Both the position numbers and the translations under genes were made by a program. A stretch of DNA of 64,000 bases from Sphingobacterium sp. xlx-96 (GTDB taxonomy: Bacteria; Bacteroidota; Bacteroidia; Sphingobacteriales; Sphingobacteriaceae), in the NCBI RefSeq assembly GCF_011007365.1, contig NZ_WFKM01000003.1, positions 62,001 to 126,000 of the forward strand. Reading direction: 5' to 3'. This document shows positions 55,125-64,000 of the stretch, in pieces (the stretch's first letter is position 1; the number at the start of each line of letters is the position of its first letter). The notes under the pieces were generated by a model. The model searched no databases. It saw only the letters and a program-made list of their open reading frames with translations, and was not told the DNA's origin.

Positions 55125-56015
55125 ATGCAATACTATAATCAAAGTACATTAGTCTATCTTAACGGCGAATTTGTAAAAGCAAATCAAGCTGGAGTTGACC
55201 TGTTTGGCCAATCCTTGCATTACGGTTATGGTGCCTTTGAAGGGCTGCGTGCTTACAACACACACAATGGAACCCGTATATTTAAAGCAGAAGCGCACTT
55301 CGAACGTTTAAGAAAATCCTGCGAGGCGATAAGATTGCCTTATAACTGGGACAACCGTACGCTCATAGAAAAGAGCTATGAACTGCTAGAGACAAACAAC
55401 CTAAGATCGGCATACATTAGACCCTTGGTCTTTTCGGGATCAAACATGCATCTCACTCCTTCGCAACAGGCTAACATCATGATCGCAGCCTGGGAATGGG
55501 GACCTTATCTAGGACAGAATCTGCTTAGGGTTAATATCTCTACTATTGAACGTCCGAATCCAAAATCCTTTCCTATAGAAGCGAAGGCATCTGGACAATA
55601 TATAAACTCGATACTGGCTACTAGCGAAGCTTTACGTCATGGTTTTGACGAAGCGCTGTTACTGGATCAAGAAGGATTTGTAGCTCAAGCGTCGAGCGAG
55701 AATATTTTTATAGAAAAAGATTTTAAGATATATACCCCTCCTTTGGAGAATGTATTTCCGGGAATCACCCGTAAGACCGTCATTAATATCTGTAAAGAAT
55801 TAGGATTTGACATTATTGAAAAAAAATTAACGATCCAGGATATATATGGCGCAGACTCTGCCTTTCTAAGCGGAACTGCTGCTGAAATTATCGGGATCAA
55901 ACAAGTAGACCATGTCATCTATAAAGAAGAGTGGGCACATAGCATAGGTTCATCTATCCAAAGAAAATATAAAAACTTAGTTTTAGAACAAGAAAATTAT
56001 GAAGTCATCATCTGA
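55125..56015 (+). CDS. ilvE: Branched-chain amino acid aminotransferase
   Basis: PLP-dependent class IV aminotransferase of 296 aa. Conserved elements are [20 protein letters not shown], the lysine in [40 protein letters not shown] and the phosphate-binding [10 protein letters not shown] and [11 protein letters not shown]. It makes or degrades Leu, Ile and Val and leads the ilv operon. Its end overlaps ilvD by 17 nt. Confidence 0.95.
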   Translation: MQYYNQSTLVYLNGEFVKANQAGVDLFGQSLHYGYGAFEGLRAYNTHNGTRIFKAEAHFERLRKSCEAIRLPYNWDNRTLIEKSYELLETNNLRSAYIRPLVFSGSNMHLTPSQQANIMIAAWEWGPYLGQNLLRVNISTIERPNPKSFPIEAKASGQYINSILATSEALRHGFDEALLLDQEGFVAQASSENIFIEKDFKIYTPPLENVFPGITRKTVINICKELGFDIIEKKLTIQDIYGADSAFLSGTAAEIIGIKQVDHVIYKEEWAHSIGSSIQRKYKNLVLEQENYEVII

Positions 56016-57699
56016 TAACGAAAAAGTATTAAACAAGTACAGTAGAATATTCACGCAGGACGAAACACAACCAGCGGCCAAAGCGATGTTGTACGGAATC
56101 GGCCTTACTGATGCTGATATGAGCAAAGCTCAAGTCGGTATTGCCAGTATGGGATACGATGGTAATACCTGCAACATGCATTTAAATGACCTTGCACAAA
56201 TTGTTAAAAAAGGTATATGGGCCAATGACCTTGTGGGGTTAACATTTGGTACTATCGGTGTCAGTGATGGGATGAGCAATGGTACCGATGGTATGCGTTA
56301 TTCATTGGTATCGAGAGATGTTATCGCCGACAGTATTGAGACAATCTGCGGTGGACAGTACTATGATGGCGTAGTAGCTATACCTGGCTGCGATAAAAAT
56401 ATGCCTGGAGCTATCATGGCAATTGGTAGACTAAACCGCCCAGCTATCATGGTATACGGTGGGACAATAGCTCCTGGCCATTATAAAGGTGAAGAATTGA
56501 ATATTGTATCGGCTTTTGAAGCCTTGGGAAAGAAAGTTGCAGGTACCATATCTGATGAAGACTATGACGGCGTGATACGCCATACCTGTCCCGGTGCTGG
56601 TGCATGCGGTGGTATGTATACAGCAAACACGATGGCGTCGGCAATTGAGGCACTGGGCATGAGTTTACCATACTCGTCTTCCAATCCAGCTGTATCTGAA
56701 GAAAAGAAAAAAGAATGTCTTGAAGCTGGGAAATATATCCGTATTCTATTGGAAAGAGATATAAAGCCTTCGGATATCATGACACGTAAAGCTTTCGAAA
56801 ATGCTATCCGTACGATCGTAATCTTAGGTGGTTCGACAAATGCTGTATTACACTTTATAGCCATGGGACATGCCGTAGGTGTAGAGATTACACCGGATGA
56901 CTTCCAACGTATGTCAGACGAGACGCCTGTATTAGCAGACTTAAAACCGTCAGGGAAATACTTAATGCAGGATCTACACAATTATGGTGGTGTCCCTGCT
57001 GTCTTAAAATACTTGTTGAATGAGGGGCTATTGCACGGTGAGTGCTTGACCGTGACTGGAAAAACGCTTGCTGAGAATCTAGAAGGCGTCAAATCGATCA
57101 TAGACTATGAACAGCCGATCATACAGCCACTAAACAAGCCGATCAAACAAACAGGGCATCTACAGATATTATATGGCAATCTGGCTGAGCAAGGATCTGT
57201 CGCTAAGATATCGGGCAAAGAAGGCGAAAAATTTGTCGGTCCTGCCCGTGTTTTTGATGGAGAACACGACCTTGTTGCCGGTGTTTCTTCGGGACGCATT
57301 AAACCAGGTGATGTGATTGTCATTAAAAACGAAGGCCCCAAAGGAGCTCCAGGTATGCCGGAAATGCTCAAACCAACGGCACTAATCATCGGCGCGGGTC
57401 TTGGTAATTCTGTAGCATTGATTACTGATGGCAGATTCTCTGGAGGGACACACGGTTTTGTTGTCGGACATATTACCCCTGAAGCATACGAAGGAGGTCT
57501 TATAGGACTCGTACAAGACGATGACACCATAGAAATCGACGCGGTGAACAACACCATAAGTCTAAAGGTCTCGGATGAAATAATAACAGAACGCCGTACG
57601 GCATGGAAACAGCCTCCTCTAAAAGTGAGTAAAGGTGTTTTGTATAAATATGCTAAAACAGTAGCGAATGCTTCGCAAGGCTGTGTAACGGATTTATAA
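55999..57699 (+). CDS. ilvD: Dihydroxyacid dehydratase
   Basis: Fe-S dehydratase of the valine/isoleucine pathway, 566 aa. Conserved elements are the cysteines in [29 protein letters not shown] and [20 protein letters not shown], and the C-terminal [20 protein letters not shown]. The start is an ATG inside the last codons of ilvE (17-nt overlap), so translation is coupled. A hairpin follows the stop. Confidence 0.97.
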   Translation: MKSSSDNEKVLNKYSRIFTQDETQPAAKAMLYGIGLTDADMSKAQVGIASMGYDGNTCNMHLNDLAQIVKKGIWANDLVGLTFGTIGVSDGMSNGTDGMRYSLVSRDVIADSIETICGGQYYDGVVAIPGCDKNMPGAIMAIGRLNRPAIMVYGGTIAPGHYKGEELNIVSAFEALGKKVAGTISDEDYDGVIRHTCPGAGACGGMYTANTMASAIEALGMSLPYSSSNPAVSEEKKKECLEAGKYIRILLERDIKPSDIMTRKAFENAIRTIVILGGSTNAVLHFIAMGHAVGVEITPDDFQRMSDETPVLADLKPSGKYLMQDLHNYGGVPAVLKYLLNEGLLHGECLTVTGKTLAENLEGVKSIIDYEQPIIQPLNKPIKQTGHLQILYGNLAEQGSVAKISGKEGEKFVGPARVFDGEHDLVAGVSSGRIKPGDVIVIKNEGPKGAPGMPEMLKPTALIIGAGLGNSVALITDGRFSGGTHGFVVGHITPEAYEGGLIGLVQDDDTIEIDAVNNTISLKVSDEIITERRTAWKQPPLKVSKGVLYKYAKTVANASQGCVTDL

Positions 57700-57703
57700 A
57701 AAG

Positions 57704-57731
57704 AGATGTGCGTATTGCGATACGGACATCT
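57704..57731 (+). other. Hairpin between ilvD and ilvB
   Basis: Stem of 12 pairs with one G-G mismatch (AGATGTGCGTAT at 57704-57715 with ATACGGACATCT at 57720-57731) and a TGCG loop. No T-run follows, so it is more likely an RNA-stability or attenuation element than a full terminator. Confidence 0.55.
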
Positions 57732-57769
57732 TGATAGGCAATACTAAAATCTAAATACTAACTAATAAA

Positions 57770-59512
57770 ATGAGTACACTGGAAAAAACCGAAACAAAGG
57801 AAAACCAAAACACTGCGAAAGCCTCCCAATTGACCGGCTCACAAGCCGTATTGGAGGCTTTAATCCACGAAGGTGTGGATACCGTATTTGGCTATCCAGG
57901 TGGCGCCATTATGCCGATTTATGATGCATTGTATGATTACAATGATCGATTGAAGCATATTTTGGTACGCCATGAACAAGGTGGAATTCATGCTGCACAG
58001 GGGTATGCACGTACGTCAGGACGTGTAGGTGTAGCTTTTGCAACAAGTGGTCCTGGTGCAACGAATCTGGTCACGGGATTGGCTGATGCTATGATTGATA
58101 GTAACCCTATCGTCTGCATTACAGGACAGGTATTTGCGTCACTATTAGGTACAGACGCTTTTCAGGAAACAGATGTCATCAACATTACCTCTCCGGTCAC
58201 CAAATGGAGCTATCAGGTAACAGAAGCTTCCGAAATCCCTACAGCACTAGCTAAAGCTTTTTATATAGCTAACACTGGAAGACCAGGTCCCGTCTTAATT
58301 GATATTACTAAAAATGCGCAAATAGAGCTATTCGACTATTTAGGTTATGAGAAATGTACTCATATCCGCTCTTACCGTCCTGCTCCTATCGTAAGGAAAG
58401 AATATATACAACAAGCCGCCGAGGTAATCAATGCAGCAAAGAAACCTTTTGTTCTTTTTGGACAGGGAATCATACTCGGAAAGGCCGAACAGGAATTCAA
58501 GACGTTTATCGAAAAAGGAGGCTTTCCTTCCGCGACTACCGTCATGGGATTAAGCGCCTTGGAAACTGACCATCCCCTACACGTAGGGATGCTAGGCATG
58601 CATGGTAATTACGCACCCAATGTCATGACCAACGAGTGTGATGTAATCATTGCTGTTGGAATGCGCTTCGATGACCGGGTGACAGGACGTCTGGACAAGT
58701 ATGCCAAGCAAGCGAAAGTCGTGCACTTGGATATAGATCCTGCTGAAATAGACAAAAATGTAAAAGCTACTGTTCCAGTATGGGGCGACTGTAAGGAAAC
58801 ATTACCCCTATTGACTGAACTGATCAATAAAGGCGACCATGCTGCATGGTTACAACAATTTCGCGAGCTGGAGAAAGAGGAAATTAAAGAAGTCATCCAA
58901 GATGAACTAAACCCGAAAGGTGACATACTAACCATGGGCGAAGTCGTCAATGTTTTGAACGAATTGACAGGTGGTAACGCTATCATAGCAACCGATGTCG
59001 GTCAACATCAAATGATTGCCTGCCGCTATGCGAAATTCAATCAATCTAAATCAAATGTCACCTCCGGCGGTTTGGGAACTATGGGGTTCGGACTACCTGC
59101 CGCTATCGGAGCTTGGTATGGTGCACCAGATCGTGATGTAATCGCTATTATTGGTGACGGTGGTTTTCAGATGACACTACAGGAGCTGGGAACGATCATG
59201 CAATTTGGAGCAAAAGTAAAGATATTGATCCTGAACAATCAGTTTCTGGGTATGGTACGCCAATGGCAACAATTGTTTAATGACAAACGTTACTCCTTTG
59301 TCAACATTACAAGCCCTGACTTCGTCGCGGTAGCAAAAGGATATTATATCGATGGAAATAGAATCTCTGAACGCAAAGACCTTCGTGGTGCATTGGAAAC
59401 GATGTTAAACCACGATAGCTCCTACTTATTGGAAGTGATGGTAGGCAAAGAGAATAATGTTTTCCCCATGGTTGCACAAGGGACGAGTGTCTCAGAAATA
59501 AGATTAAAATAA
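57770..59512 (+). CDS. ilvB: Acetolactate synthase large subunit
   Basis: TPP-dependent acetohydroxyacid synthase, catalytic subunit, 580 aa. Conserved elements are FGYPGGAIMPIYDALYDY (catalytic Glu region follows in VRHEQGGIHAAQGYARTSGR), the FAD-domain GMLGMHGNYAPN and the TPP motif GDGGFQMTLQELGTIMQFGA with LNNQFLGMVRQWQQ. The small subunit gene ilvN starts 1 nt after its stop. Confidence 0.97.
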   Translation: MSTLEKTETKENQNTAKASQLTGSQAVLEALIHEGVDTVFGYPGGAIMPIYDALYDYNDRLKHILVRHEQGGIHAAQGYARTSGRVGVAFATSGPGATNLVTGLADAMIDSNPIVCITGQVFASLLGTDAFQETDVINITSPVTKWSYQVTEASEIPTALAKAFYIANTGRPGPVLIDITKNAQIELFDYLGYEKCTHIRSYRPAPIVRKEYIQQAAEVINAAKKPFVLFGQGIILGKAEQEFKTFIEKGGFPSATTVMGLSALETDHPLHVGMLGMHGNYAPNVMTNECDVIIAVGMRFDDRVTGRLDKYAKQAKVVHLDIDPAEIDKNVKATVPVWGDCKETLPLLTELINKGDHAAWLQQFRELEKEEIKEVIQDELNPKGDILTMGEVVNVLNELTGGNAIIATDVGQHQMIACRYAKFNQSKSNVTSGGLGTMGFGLPAAIGAWYGAPDRDVIAIIGDGGFQMTLQELGTIMQFGAKVKILILNNQFLGMVRQWQQLFNDKRYSFVNITSPDFVAVAKGYYIDGNRISERKDLRGALETMLNHDSSYLLEVMVGKENNVFPMVAQGTSVSEIRLK

Positions 59513-59513
59513 A

Positions 59514-60104
59514 ATGGAAAAACAAGAATTTACCATCACTATATATACAGAGAATTCGATCGGTATGATCGGTCGTATATCGAATATATTCTCTCGCCGT
59601 AAAATCAATATAGAAAGCTTAAACACCTCTCCTTCAGAGGTTGAAGGTATCCACCGCTTTACCATCTTAATATCGGAAGGCGAAGAGGTGGTACGCAAAC
59701 TGTGTCGTCAGATTGAAAAACAGGTGGAAGTCCTAAAAGCGTACTTCAATACGAATGAGGAATTGATCTGGCAAGAGCAGGCTTTATACAAGGTGCCAGC
59801 AGATGTCGTGAACGAGAAGGTCTACGTAGAGCGCTTATTGCGTCAATATGGCGCGAATGTGGTGGTTATACGTCCGGATTATATCGTCTTTGAGACTGCT
59901 GGTCACCGAGAAGAAATCGATCGACTAACACGAGAGCTAACAAAATACGGCTTAATCGAATTTGTCAGAGGAGCGCGAATCGCAATTATCAAAGATAGTG
60001 CGGGATTCCATACGAAACTAAAACAGTTTGAACGTGAAGAGCCTGCTCCAGAGATTGTAGAGAACGAATTCTTAGACCAACAGGATCAAGTATTTACGAT
60101 GTAA
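59514..60104 (+). CDS. ilvN: Acetolactate synthase small subunit
   Basis: Regulatory subunit with an N-terminal ACT domain (EFTITIYTENSIGMIGRISN, FSRRKINIESLNTSPSEVEG) that binds valine, and a C-terminal ALS_ss domain. The 196 aa length is somewhat longer than the classical 160-170 aa form. It starts 1 nt after ilvB and is coupled to it. Confidence 0.95.
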   Translation: MEKQEFTITIYTENSIGMIGRISNIFSRRKINIESLNTSPSEVEGIHRFTILISEGEEVVRKLCRQIEKQVEVLKAYFNTNEELIWQEQALYKVPADVVNEKVYVERLLRQYGANVVVIRPDYIVFETAGHREEIDRLTRELTKYGLIEFVRGARIAIIKDSAGFHTKLKQFEREEPAPEIVENEFLDQQDQVFTM

Positions 60105-60216
60105 GACTACAAGGTTACAGGGCTTATGAGGTTATAAGGTTACAACCTTATAACTCGATAACTACATAGCTTCGTAACTACATAACTTCTTAACGACGTA
60201 ACTTGATAACAACAAC
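60105..60216. repeat. GTTA/TAAC-rich hairpin spacer before the DinB gene
   Basis: The spacer is built from repeats of GGTTATAAGGTTACA and TAACTACATAAC. GTTATAAGGTT (60131-60141) pairs with AACCTTATAAC (60144-60154), a tight 11-bp stem with a 2-nt loop. The same words occur at 18546-18594 and 62209-62318. Confidence 0.55.
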
Positions 60217-60687
60217 ATGGAAAATACATTTAAATTCATAATACAGACACGTAGGGCTTTCATTCAATTGATAGACAGTTTGACCATAGAACAACTTAAT
60301 GAGATACCAACGGGTTTCAACAACAATATCATCTGGAATTTTGGCCATATCGTCGTAGTCACGCCGGCTTTATGTTATTTAAGAAGCGGAGTAAGTACGG
60401 ACACCGCTATGGTAAAATACCTCAAGTCCTATGTTAAGGGCTCAAAGCCGACTTATACAGTTACGCAAGAAGAAGTAGACGACTTAAAAAGGTTAGCAAT
60501 AACGACTATTGAGCAAATAAGAAAAGATTACAACGCGGGGGTATTTAAGGAAATCATACCATTCGCTACTGACACCTACAAAGAAACGTTGTCCGCTATC
60601 GAGGAAATAATCCAACTGTCTGCGGGGCATGATAATCTACATTATGGATACGCGATAGCGCAAAACCGAATAATCAACAATAAATAA
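60217..60687 (+). CDS. DinB-family protein within the ilv operon
   Basis: Protein of 156 aa of the DinB/YfiT-like four-helix-bundle superfamily. Likely metal ligands are histidines in NNNIIWNFGHIVVVTPALC and LSAGHDNLHYGYAIAQNR. In this family some members are metal-dependent thiol transferases, but many are uncharacterised. It is inserted between ilvN and ilvC on the same strand with a 112-nt repeat-rich gap before it and a 39-nt gap after it. A role in branched-chain synthesis is not evident. Confidence 0.83.
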   Translation: MENTFKFIIQTRRAFIQLIDSLTIEQLNEIPTGFNNNIIWNFGHIVVVTPALCYLRSGVSTDTAMVKYLKSYVKGSKPTYTVTQEEVDDLKRLAITTIEQIRKDYNAGVFKEIIPFATDTYKETLSAIEEIIQLSAGHDNLHYGYAIAQNRIINNK

Positions 60688-60726
60688 CTAAATCTAAACA
60701 GAGAAAAACTTTAAATAGTAAAAACA

Positions 60727-62208
60727 ATGGCAAATTATTTCAACACCTTACCTCTTAGAGAGCAATTGAACCAATTGGGTATTGCAGAATTCATGAATTC
60801 GTCCGAGTTTGCGGACGGTGTGGAAGCTTTAAAAGGTAAAAAAATCGTTATCGTAGGTGCAGGTGCACAAGGTTTAAACCAAGGATTAAATCTTAGAGAT
60901 AGTGGACTTGATGTATCTTACGCTTTACGCAAAGAAGCTATTGAACAAAAAAGAGACTCTTGGAAAAATGCAACAGATAATAATTTTACTGTAGGTACTT
61001 ATGAAGAGTTGATTCCGACAGCAGACCTTGTCATCAATCTAACTCCCGATAAACAACATACTTCCGTAGTGAATACAGTAATGCCATTGATGAAACAAGG
61101 CGCTACACTTTCTTACTCACATGGATTTAATATTGTGGAAGAAGGTATGCAGATCCGTAAAGATATCACTGTCATCATGGTGGCGCCTAAGTGTCCAGGT
61201 TCGGAAGTGCGCGCGGAATACCTGAGAGGTTTTGGGGTGCCAACACTCATCGCTGTACACCCTGAAAATGATCCACAAGGCAAGGGATGGGCTGAAGCTA
61301 AAGCTTACTGTGTAGGTACAGGTGGACACCGTGCAGGTGTATTAAAATCTTCTTTCGTAGCTGAGGTAAAATCTGATCTTATGGGCGAACAGACAATCCT
61401 TTGTGGCTTATTACAGACAGGCTCTATCCTATCTTTCGATAAAATGATCGAAAAAGGTATCGATGCTGGTTATGCTTCTAAACTGGTACAATATGGTGTA
61501 GAGGTAATCACTGAGGCTTTAAAGCATGGTGGAGTAAGCGGTATGTTGGACCGTTTGAGTAATCCTGCAAAAGTGAAAGCGTTTGAGCTTTCTGAGGAAT
61601 TGAAAGACATAATGCGTCCTCTATTCCAAAAGCACCAAGATGACATCATGTCTGGCGAATTCAGTAAGACCATGATGGAAGACTGGGCTAATGGCGATGC
61701 GAATCTATTGAAATGGAGAGCTGAAACGGGAGAAACTGCCTTTGAAAAAACCCCTGCCGGTGATGTAAAAATTGCAGAGCAAGAGTACTTTGACAACTAC
61801 CTATTGATGGTTGCTTTTGTAAGGGCCGGTGTGGAGTTGGCTTTTGAAACGATGGTTGAAGCGGGTATCAAACCAGAGTCGGCATACTACGAATCCCTGC
61901 ACGAAACACCATTGATAGCGAATACAATCGCTCGTAAAAAATTATTTGAAATGAATCGTGTCATCTCGGATACAGCAGAATATGGCTGTTACCTATTTGA
62001 CCAAGCTTGTAAGCCATTACTGAATGACTTCATGGCAAAAATCGATACAGATGTAGTCGGAAAAGATTTTAACAGTGGAAAAGATGCGGCTGTAGATAAT
62101 GTGAGATTGGTTCAAATCAATGAAGTATTACGTAACCATCCTGTTGAGATAGTAGGACGTGAATTGCGCAAAGCAATGACTGCAATGAAAGCTATTAAAA
62201 CAATATAG
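60727..62208 (+). CDS. ilvC: Ketol-acid reductoisomerase, class II (long)
   Basis: NADPH-dependent isomerisation and reduction of acetolactate. The 493 aa length marks the long class II form with two knotted C-terminal domains. The Rossmann motif is [20 protein letters not shown], and catalytic segments include [56 protein letters not shown] and [20 protein letters not shown]. It follows the DinB gene and precedes leuC in the same orientation. Confidence 0.97.
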   Translation: MANYFNTLPLREQLNQLGIAEFMNSSEFADGVEALKGKKIVIVGAGAQGLNQGLNLRDSGLDVSYALRKEAIEQKRDSWKNATDNNFTVGTYEELIPTADLVINLTPDKQHTSVVNTVMPLMKQGATLSYSHGFNIVEEGMQIRKDITVIMVAPKCPGSEVRAEYLRGFGVPTLIAVHPENDPQGKGWAEAKAYCVGTGGHRAGVLKSSFVAEVKSDLMGEQTILCGLLQTGSILSFDKMIEKGIDAGYASKLVQYGVEVITEALKHGGVSGMLDRLSNPAKVKAFELSEELKDIMRPLFQKHQDDIMSGEFSKTMMEDWANGDANLLKWRAETGETAFEKTPAGDVKIAEQEYFDNYLLMVAFVRAGVELAFETMVEAGIKPESAYYESLHETPLIANTIARKKLFEMNRVISDTAEYGCYLFDQACKPLLNDFMAKIDTDVVGKDFNSGKDAAVDNVRLVQINEVLRNHPVEIVGRELRKAMTAMKAIKTI

Positions 62209-62318
62209 ATTAGGGTAGTTAGGAAGGTTACAAAAGTTATAGAGGTTATGGGATTAAGAAAGTATCATCACTTTCATAACTCCCATAACCTTCGTAACTT
62301 TAACAAAAAAGAGAGAAA
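62209..62318. repeat. Long imperfect hairpin spacer before leuC
   Basis: Nested inverted pairs: GGTTATGGGA (62244-62253) with TCCCATAACC (62281-62290) and AAAGT (62259-62263) with ACTTT (62270-62274). Outer GTTA/TAAC words continue the pairing. Together with the spacers before the DinB gene and in atpDC it suggests a family of structured spacers in multi-gene transcripts. Confidence 0.6.
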
Positions 62319-63716
62319 ATGGGAAAAACATTAGTAGAAAAAATTTGGGATGCACATGTCGTCAAGCAGCAAGAAGGGTTCCCTGATATATTGTATATAG
62401 ACACCCATCTTATCCATGAGGTGACGTCACCTCAGGCATTTGACGGGTTACGCAAGAGAGGCCTTCCAGTGTTTCGTCCGAAACAAACCGTGGCTACGGC
62501 TGATCACAATGTCCCAACTTTAAATCAACACCTGCCAATTAAAGAAGAATTATCACGCTATCAGGTGGATATGCTGACCAAAAACTGTAAGGAATTTGGG
62601 ATAGAATTATATGGATTAGGACATCCTTATCAAGGTATTGTACATGTTATCGGGCCTGAACTAGGCATCACACTACCCGGAAAAACCATGGTATGTGGTG
62701 ATAGTCATACCTCTACACATGGTGCTTTTGGTGCTATTGCGTTTGGTATAGGTACGTCTCAGGTAGAGCAGGTTTTTGCTACACAATGCCTGCTGTTGCA
62801 AAAACCTAAGACCATGAAAATCGAAATTAATGGACAACTGGGTAAAGGTGTAAGTGCCAAGGATATTATATTATATGTCATTTCAAAAACTACTGCTGCC
62901 GGTGGTACGGGTTACTTTGTAGAATTTACAGGTTCTGCGATCCGCTCATTAAGCATGGAAGGTCGTATGACAGTGTGTAATATGAGTATTGAGATGGGTG
63001 CACGAGGTGGTCTGATCGCTCCCGATCAAACTACTTTTGATTATATAAGGGGGCGTGAATTTGCTCCAAAAGGTGAGGATTGGGATAAAGCGGTATCTTA
63101 CTGGTCGACCCTATATTCGGATGAAGACGCGAACTTTGATGCGGTATTAACTTTTGATGCGGCTGATATCCAACCTATGATTACCTATGGTACAAACCCT
63201 GGAATGGGAATAGGTGTTACTGAAACAATTCCAACTACGGTATCTCAACCGGATAATGAACGTCCTTCGTACCAAAAAGCACTTGATTATATGGGCTTTC
63301 ATGATGGCGAGCAGGTTTTGAATAAACCGGTGGACTACGTGTTTATAGGTAGCTGTACAAACTCTCGCATCGAAGACTTACGTCAGGTAGCGGAATTTAT
63401 AAAAGGCAAACAGAAAGCGGATAGCGTGGAGGTATGGATCGTACCGGGATCGAAACAAGTCGAAGCACAAGCGAAAGCAGAAGGTATTGATAAAATATTT
63501 GAAGCGGCTGGTTTTCAATTGCGTGAACCGGGATGTTCGGCATGTCTGGGTATGAATGAGGATAAAATCCCTGCAGGGAAATACTGTGTATCAACATCAA
63601 ACCGCAACTTTGAAGGGCGTCAAGGGCCTAATGCACGTACGATGTTGGTGAGCCCATTGACAGCAGCAGCGGCAGCTATTGCAGGAAAAGTTGTGGATGT
63701 AAGAGAATTAATATAG
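62319..63716 (+). CDS. leuC: 3-isopropylmalate dehydratase large subunit
   Basis: Aconitase-family isomerase of the leucine pathway, 465 aa. The Fe-S cysteines are visible in [12 protein letters not shown] and [20 protein letters not shown], and the substrate loop in [20 protein letters not shown]. It joins ilv genes to the leucine branch. The usual next gene, leuD, is not seen; a methyltransferase gene starts 22 nt later. Confidence 0.97.
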   Translation: MGKTLVEKIWDAHVVKQQEGFPDILYIDTHLIHEVTSPQAFDGLRKRGLPVFRPKQTVATADHNVPTLNQHLPIKEELSRYQVDMLTKNCKEFGIELYGLGHPYQGIVHVIGPELGITLPGKTMVCGDSHTSTHGAFGAIAFGIGTSQVEQVFATQCLLLQKPKTMKIEINGQLGKGVSAKDIILYVISKTTAAGGTGYFVEFTGSAIRSLSMEGRMTVCNMSIEMGARGGLIAPDQTTFDYIRGREFAPKGEDWDKAVSYWSTLYSDEDANFDAVLTFDAADIQPMITYGTNPGMGIGVTETIPTTVSQPDNERPSYQKALDYMGFHDGEQVLNKPVDYVFIGSCTNSRIEDLRQVAEFIKGKQKADSVEVWIVPGSKQVEAQAKAEGIDKIFEAAGFQLREPGCSACLGMNEDKIPAGKYCVSTSNRNFEGRQGPNARTMLVSPLTAAAAAIAGKVVDVRELI

Positions 63717-63738
63717 ATCGAGGAGGACGGAAGAAGAA

Positions 63739-64000
63739 ATGTGTCATATTTGCCAAACAGTAGAAGTATCTCAAAATAAGGTGATCCATCGGGAATCCCA
63801 GTCTGCCAATAGTATTTTTAACCAAAGATCCTTGGGGCAAGATTATCGTACGTTGATGTCTGCCCTAAAGCCAGGTCTCCGCGTTCTAGATATCGGATGC
63901 GGAACAGGAGCTATCACCAGAGATATTGCTAATAGTGTTGGTCCGACTGGCTATGTTGTTGGTATCGACAATACCGCATCCTTTATAACGGAAGGTCAGA
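63739..64000 (+). CDS. SAM-dependent methyltransferase (C-terminus outside window)
   Basis: Open reading frame from ATG 63739 to the window edge, 87 codons seen. After a cysteine-bearing N-terminus (MCHICQTVEVSQ) it shows the class I methyltransferase motif I (LRVLDIGCGTGAITRDIA) followed by motif II-like YVVGIDN. An AGGAGG sequence lies 13 nt upstream of the ATG (63721-63726), one of few clear Shine-Dalgarno-like sites here. Substrate unknown. Confidence 0.82.
   Translation, partial: MCHICQTVEVSQNKVIHRESQSANSIFNQRSLGQDYRTLMSALKPGLRVLDIGCGTGAITRDIANSVGPTGYVVGIDNTASFITEGQ

Noticed and set aside
56562..57557. Two long reading frames opposite ilvD (56562-56981 and 57105-57557)
   Set aside because: They are antisense to a well-conserved gene, have no family pattern and no start context; they follow from codon bias.

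Overview
The window is chromosomal DNA from a Bacteroidota bacterium, most likely family Sphingobacteriaceae (Sphingobacterium/Pedobacter-like). This rests on alternative complex III (ActABCDEF) joined to an aa3-type oxidase cluster, gldB, PorT-family, DUF6266, DUF4920 and DUF4136 proteins, an M56 peptidase carrying TonB plug-like and TonB C-terminal domains, and promoters of the TTTG-N19-TAnnTTTG type. The species assignment is inference. I see no rRNA, tRNA, CRISPR array, prophage or insertion sequence.

Left part (1-18.5 kb): a HEAT-like/Gfo-Idh-MocA pair, rplY-pth, a BlaI-M56 sensor operon in which two of three genes look broken (in-frame TGA in the M56/TonB gene, frameshift in the secreted protein between regulator and peptidase), then housekeeping genes: citrate synthase, Hsp15-like S4 protein, dapD-tsaC-like, DUF4920, folP-brnQ, metG, LD-carboxypeptidase-DoxX and ATP-type PEP carboxykinase.

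Middle (18.6-35.2 kb, minus strand): one apparent 16.6 kb respiratory operon. Transcription runs ActA, B, C, D, E, F, then oxidase subunits II and I, CtaA, CtaB, two subunit III proteins, subunit IV, a Sco-like protein that has lost all cysteines, and a DUF420 protein. ActABCDEF would oxidise menaquinol and pass electrons to the oxidase, while CtaA/CtaB make heme A.

Right part (35.6-64 kb): a LacI regulator divergent from a GH92 alpha-mannosidase, DUF493, a GT5-only glycogen synthase-like protein, panC-panD, a His-rich membrane protein/TonB receptor/thioredoxin-fold locus, two FKBP-type lipoproteins, DUF6266, gldB, a PorT-family protein, nadE, DUF4136, a coiled-coil membrane protein, atpD-atpC, and an ilvE-ilvD-ilvB-ilvN-(DinB)-ilvC-leuC operon ending in a methyltransferase cut by the window edge.

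The most unusual signals are the two lesions in the BlaI-M56 operon, a 50-bp perfect palindrome covering both stop codons at 3180-3229, a 24-bp-arm perfect hairpin inside the thioredoxin-fold gene (44766-44817), the copper-ligand-free Sco protein, four CGGA repeats phased at exactly 11 nt (46960-46996), and GTTA/TAAC-rich hairpins between branched-chain amino acid genes. I found no gene set that I can confidently call a new system; the TonB receptor/thioredoxin/His-rich locus and the decaying BlaI-M56 operon are the best candidates for a closer look.
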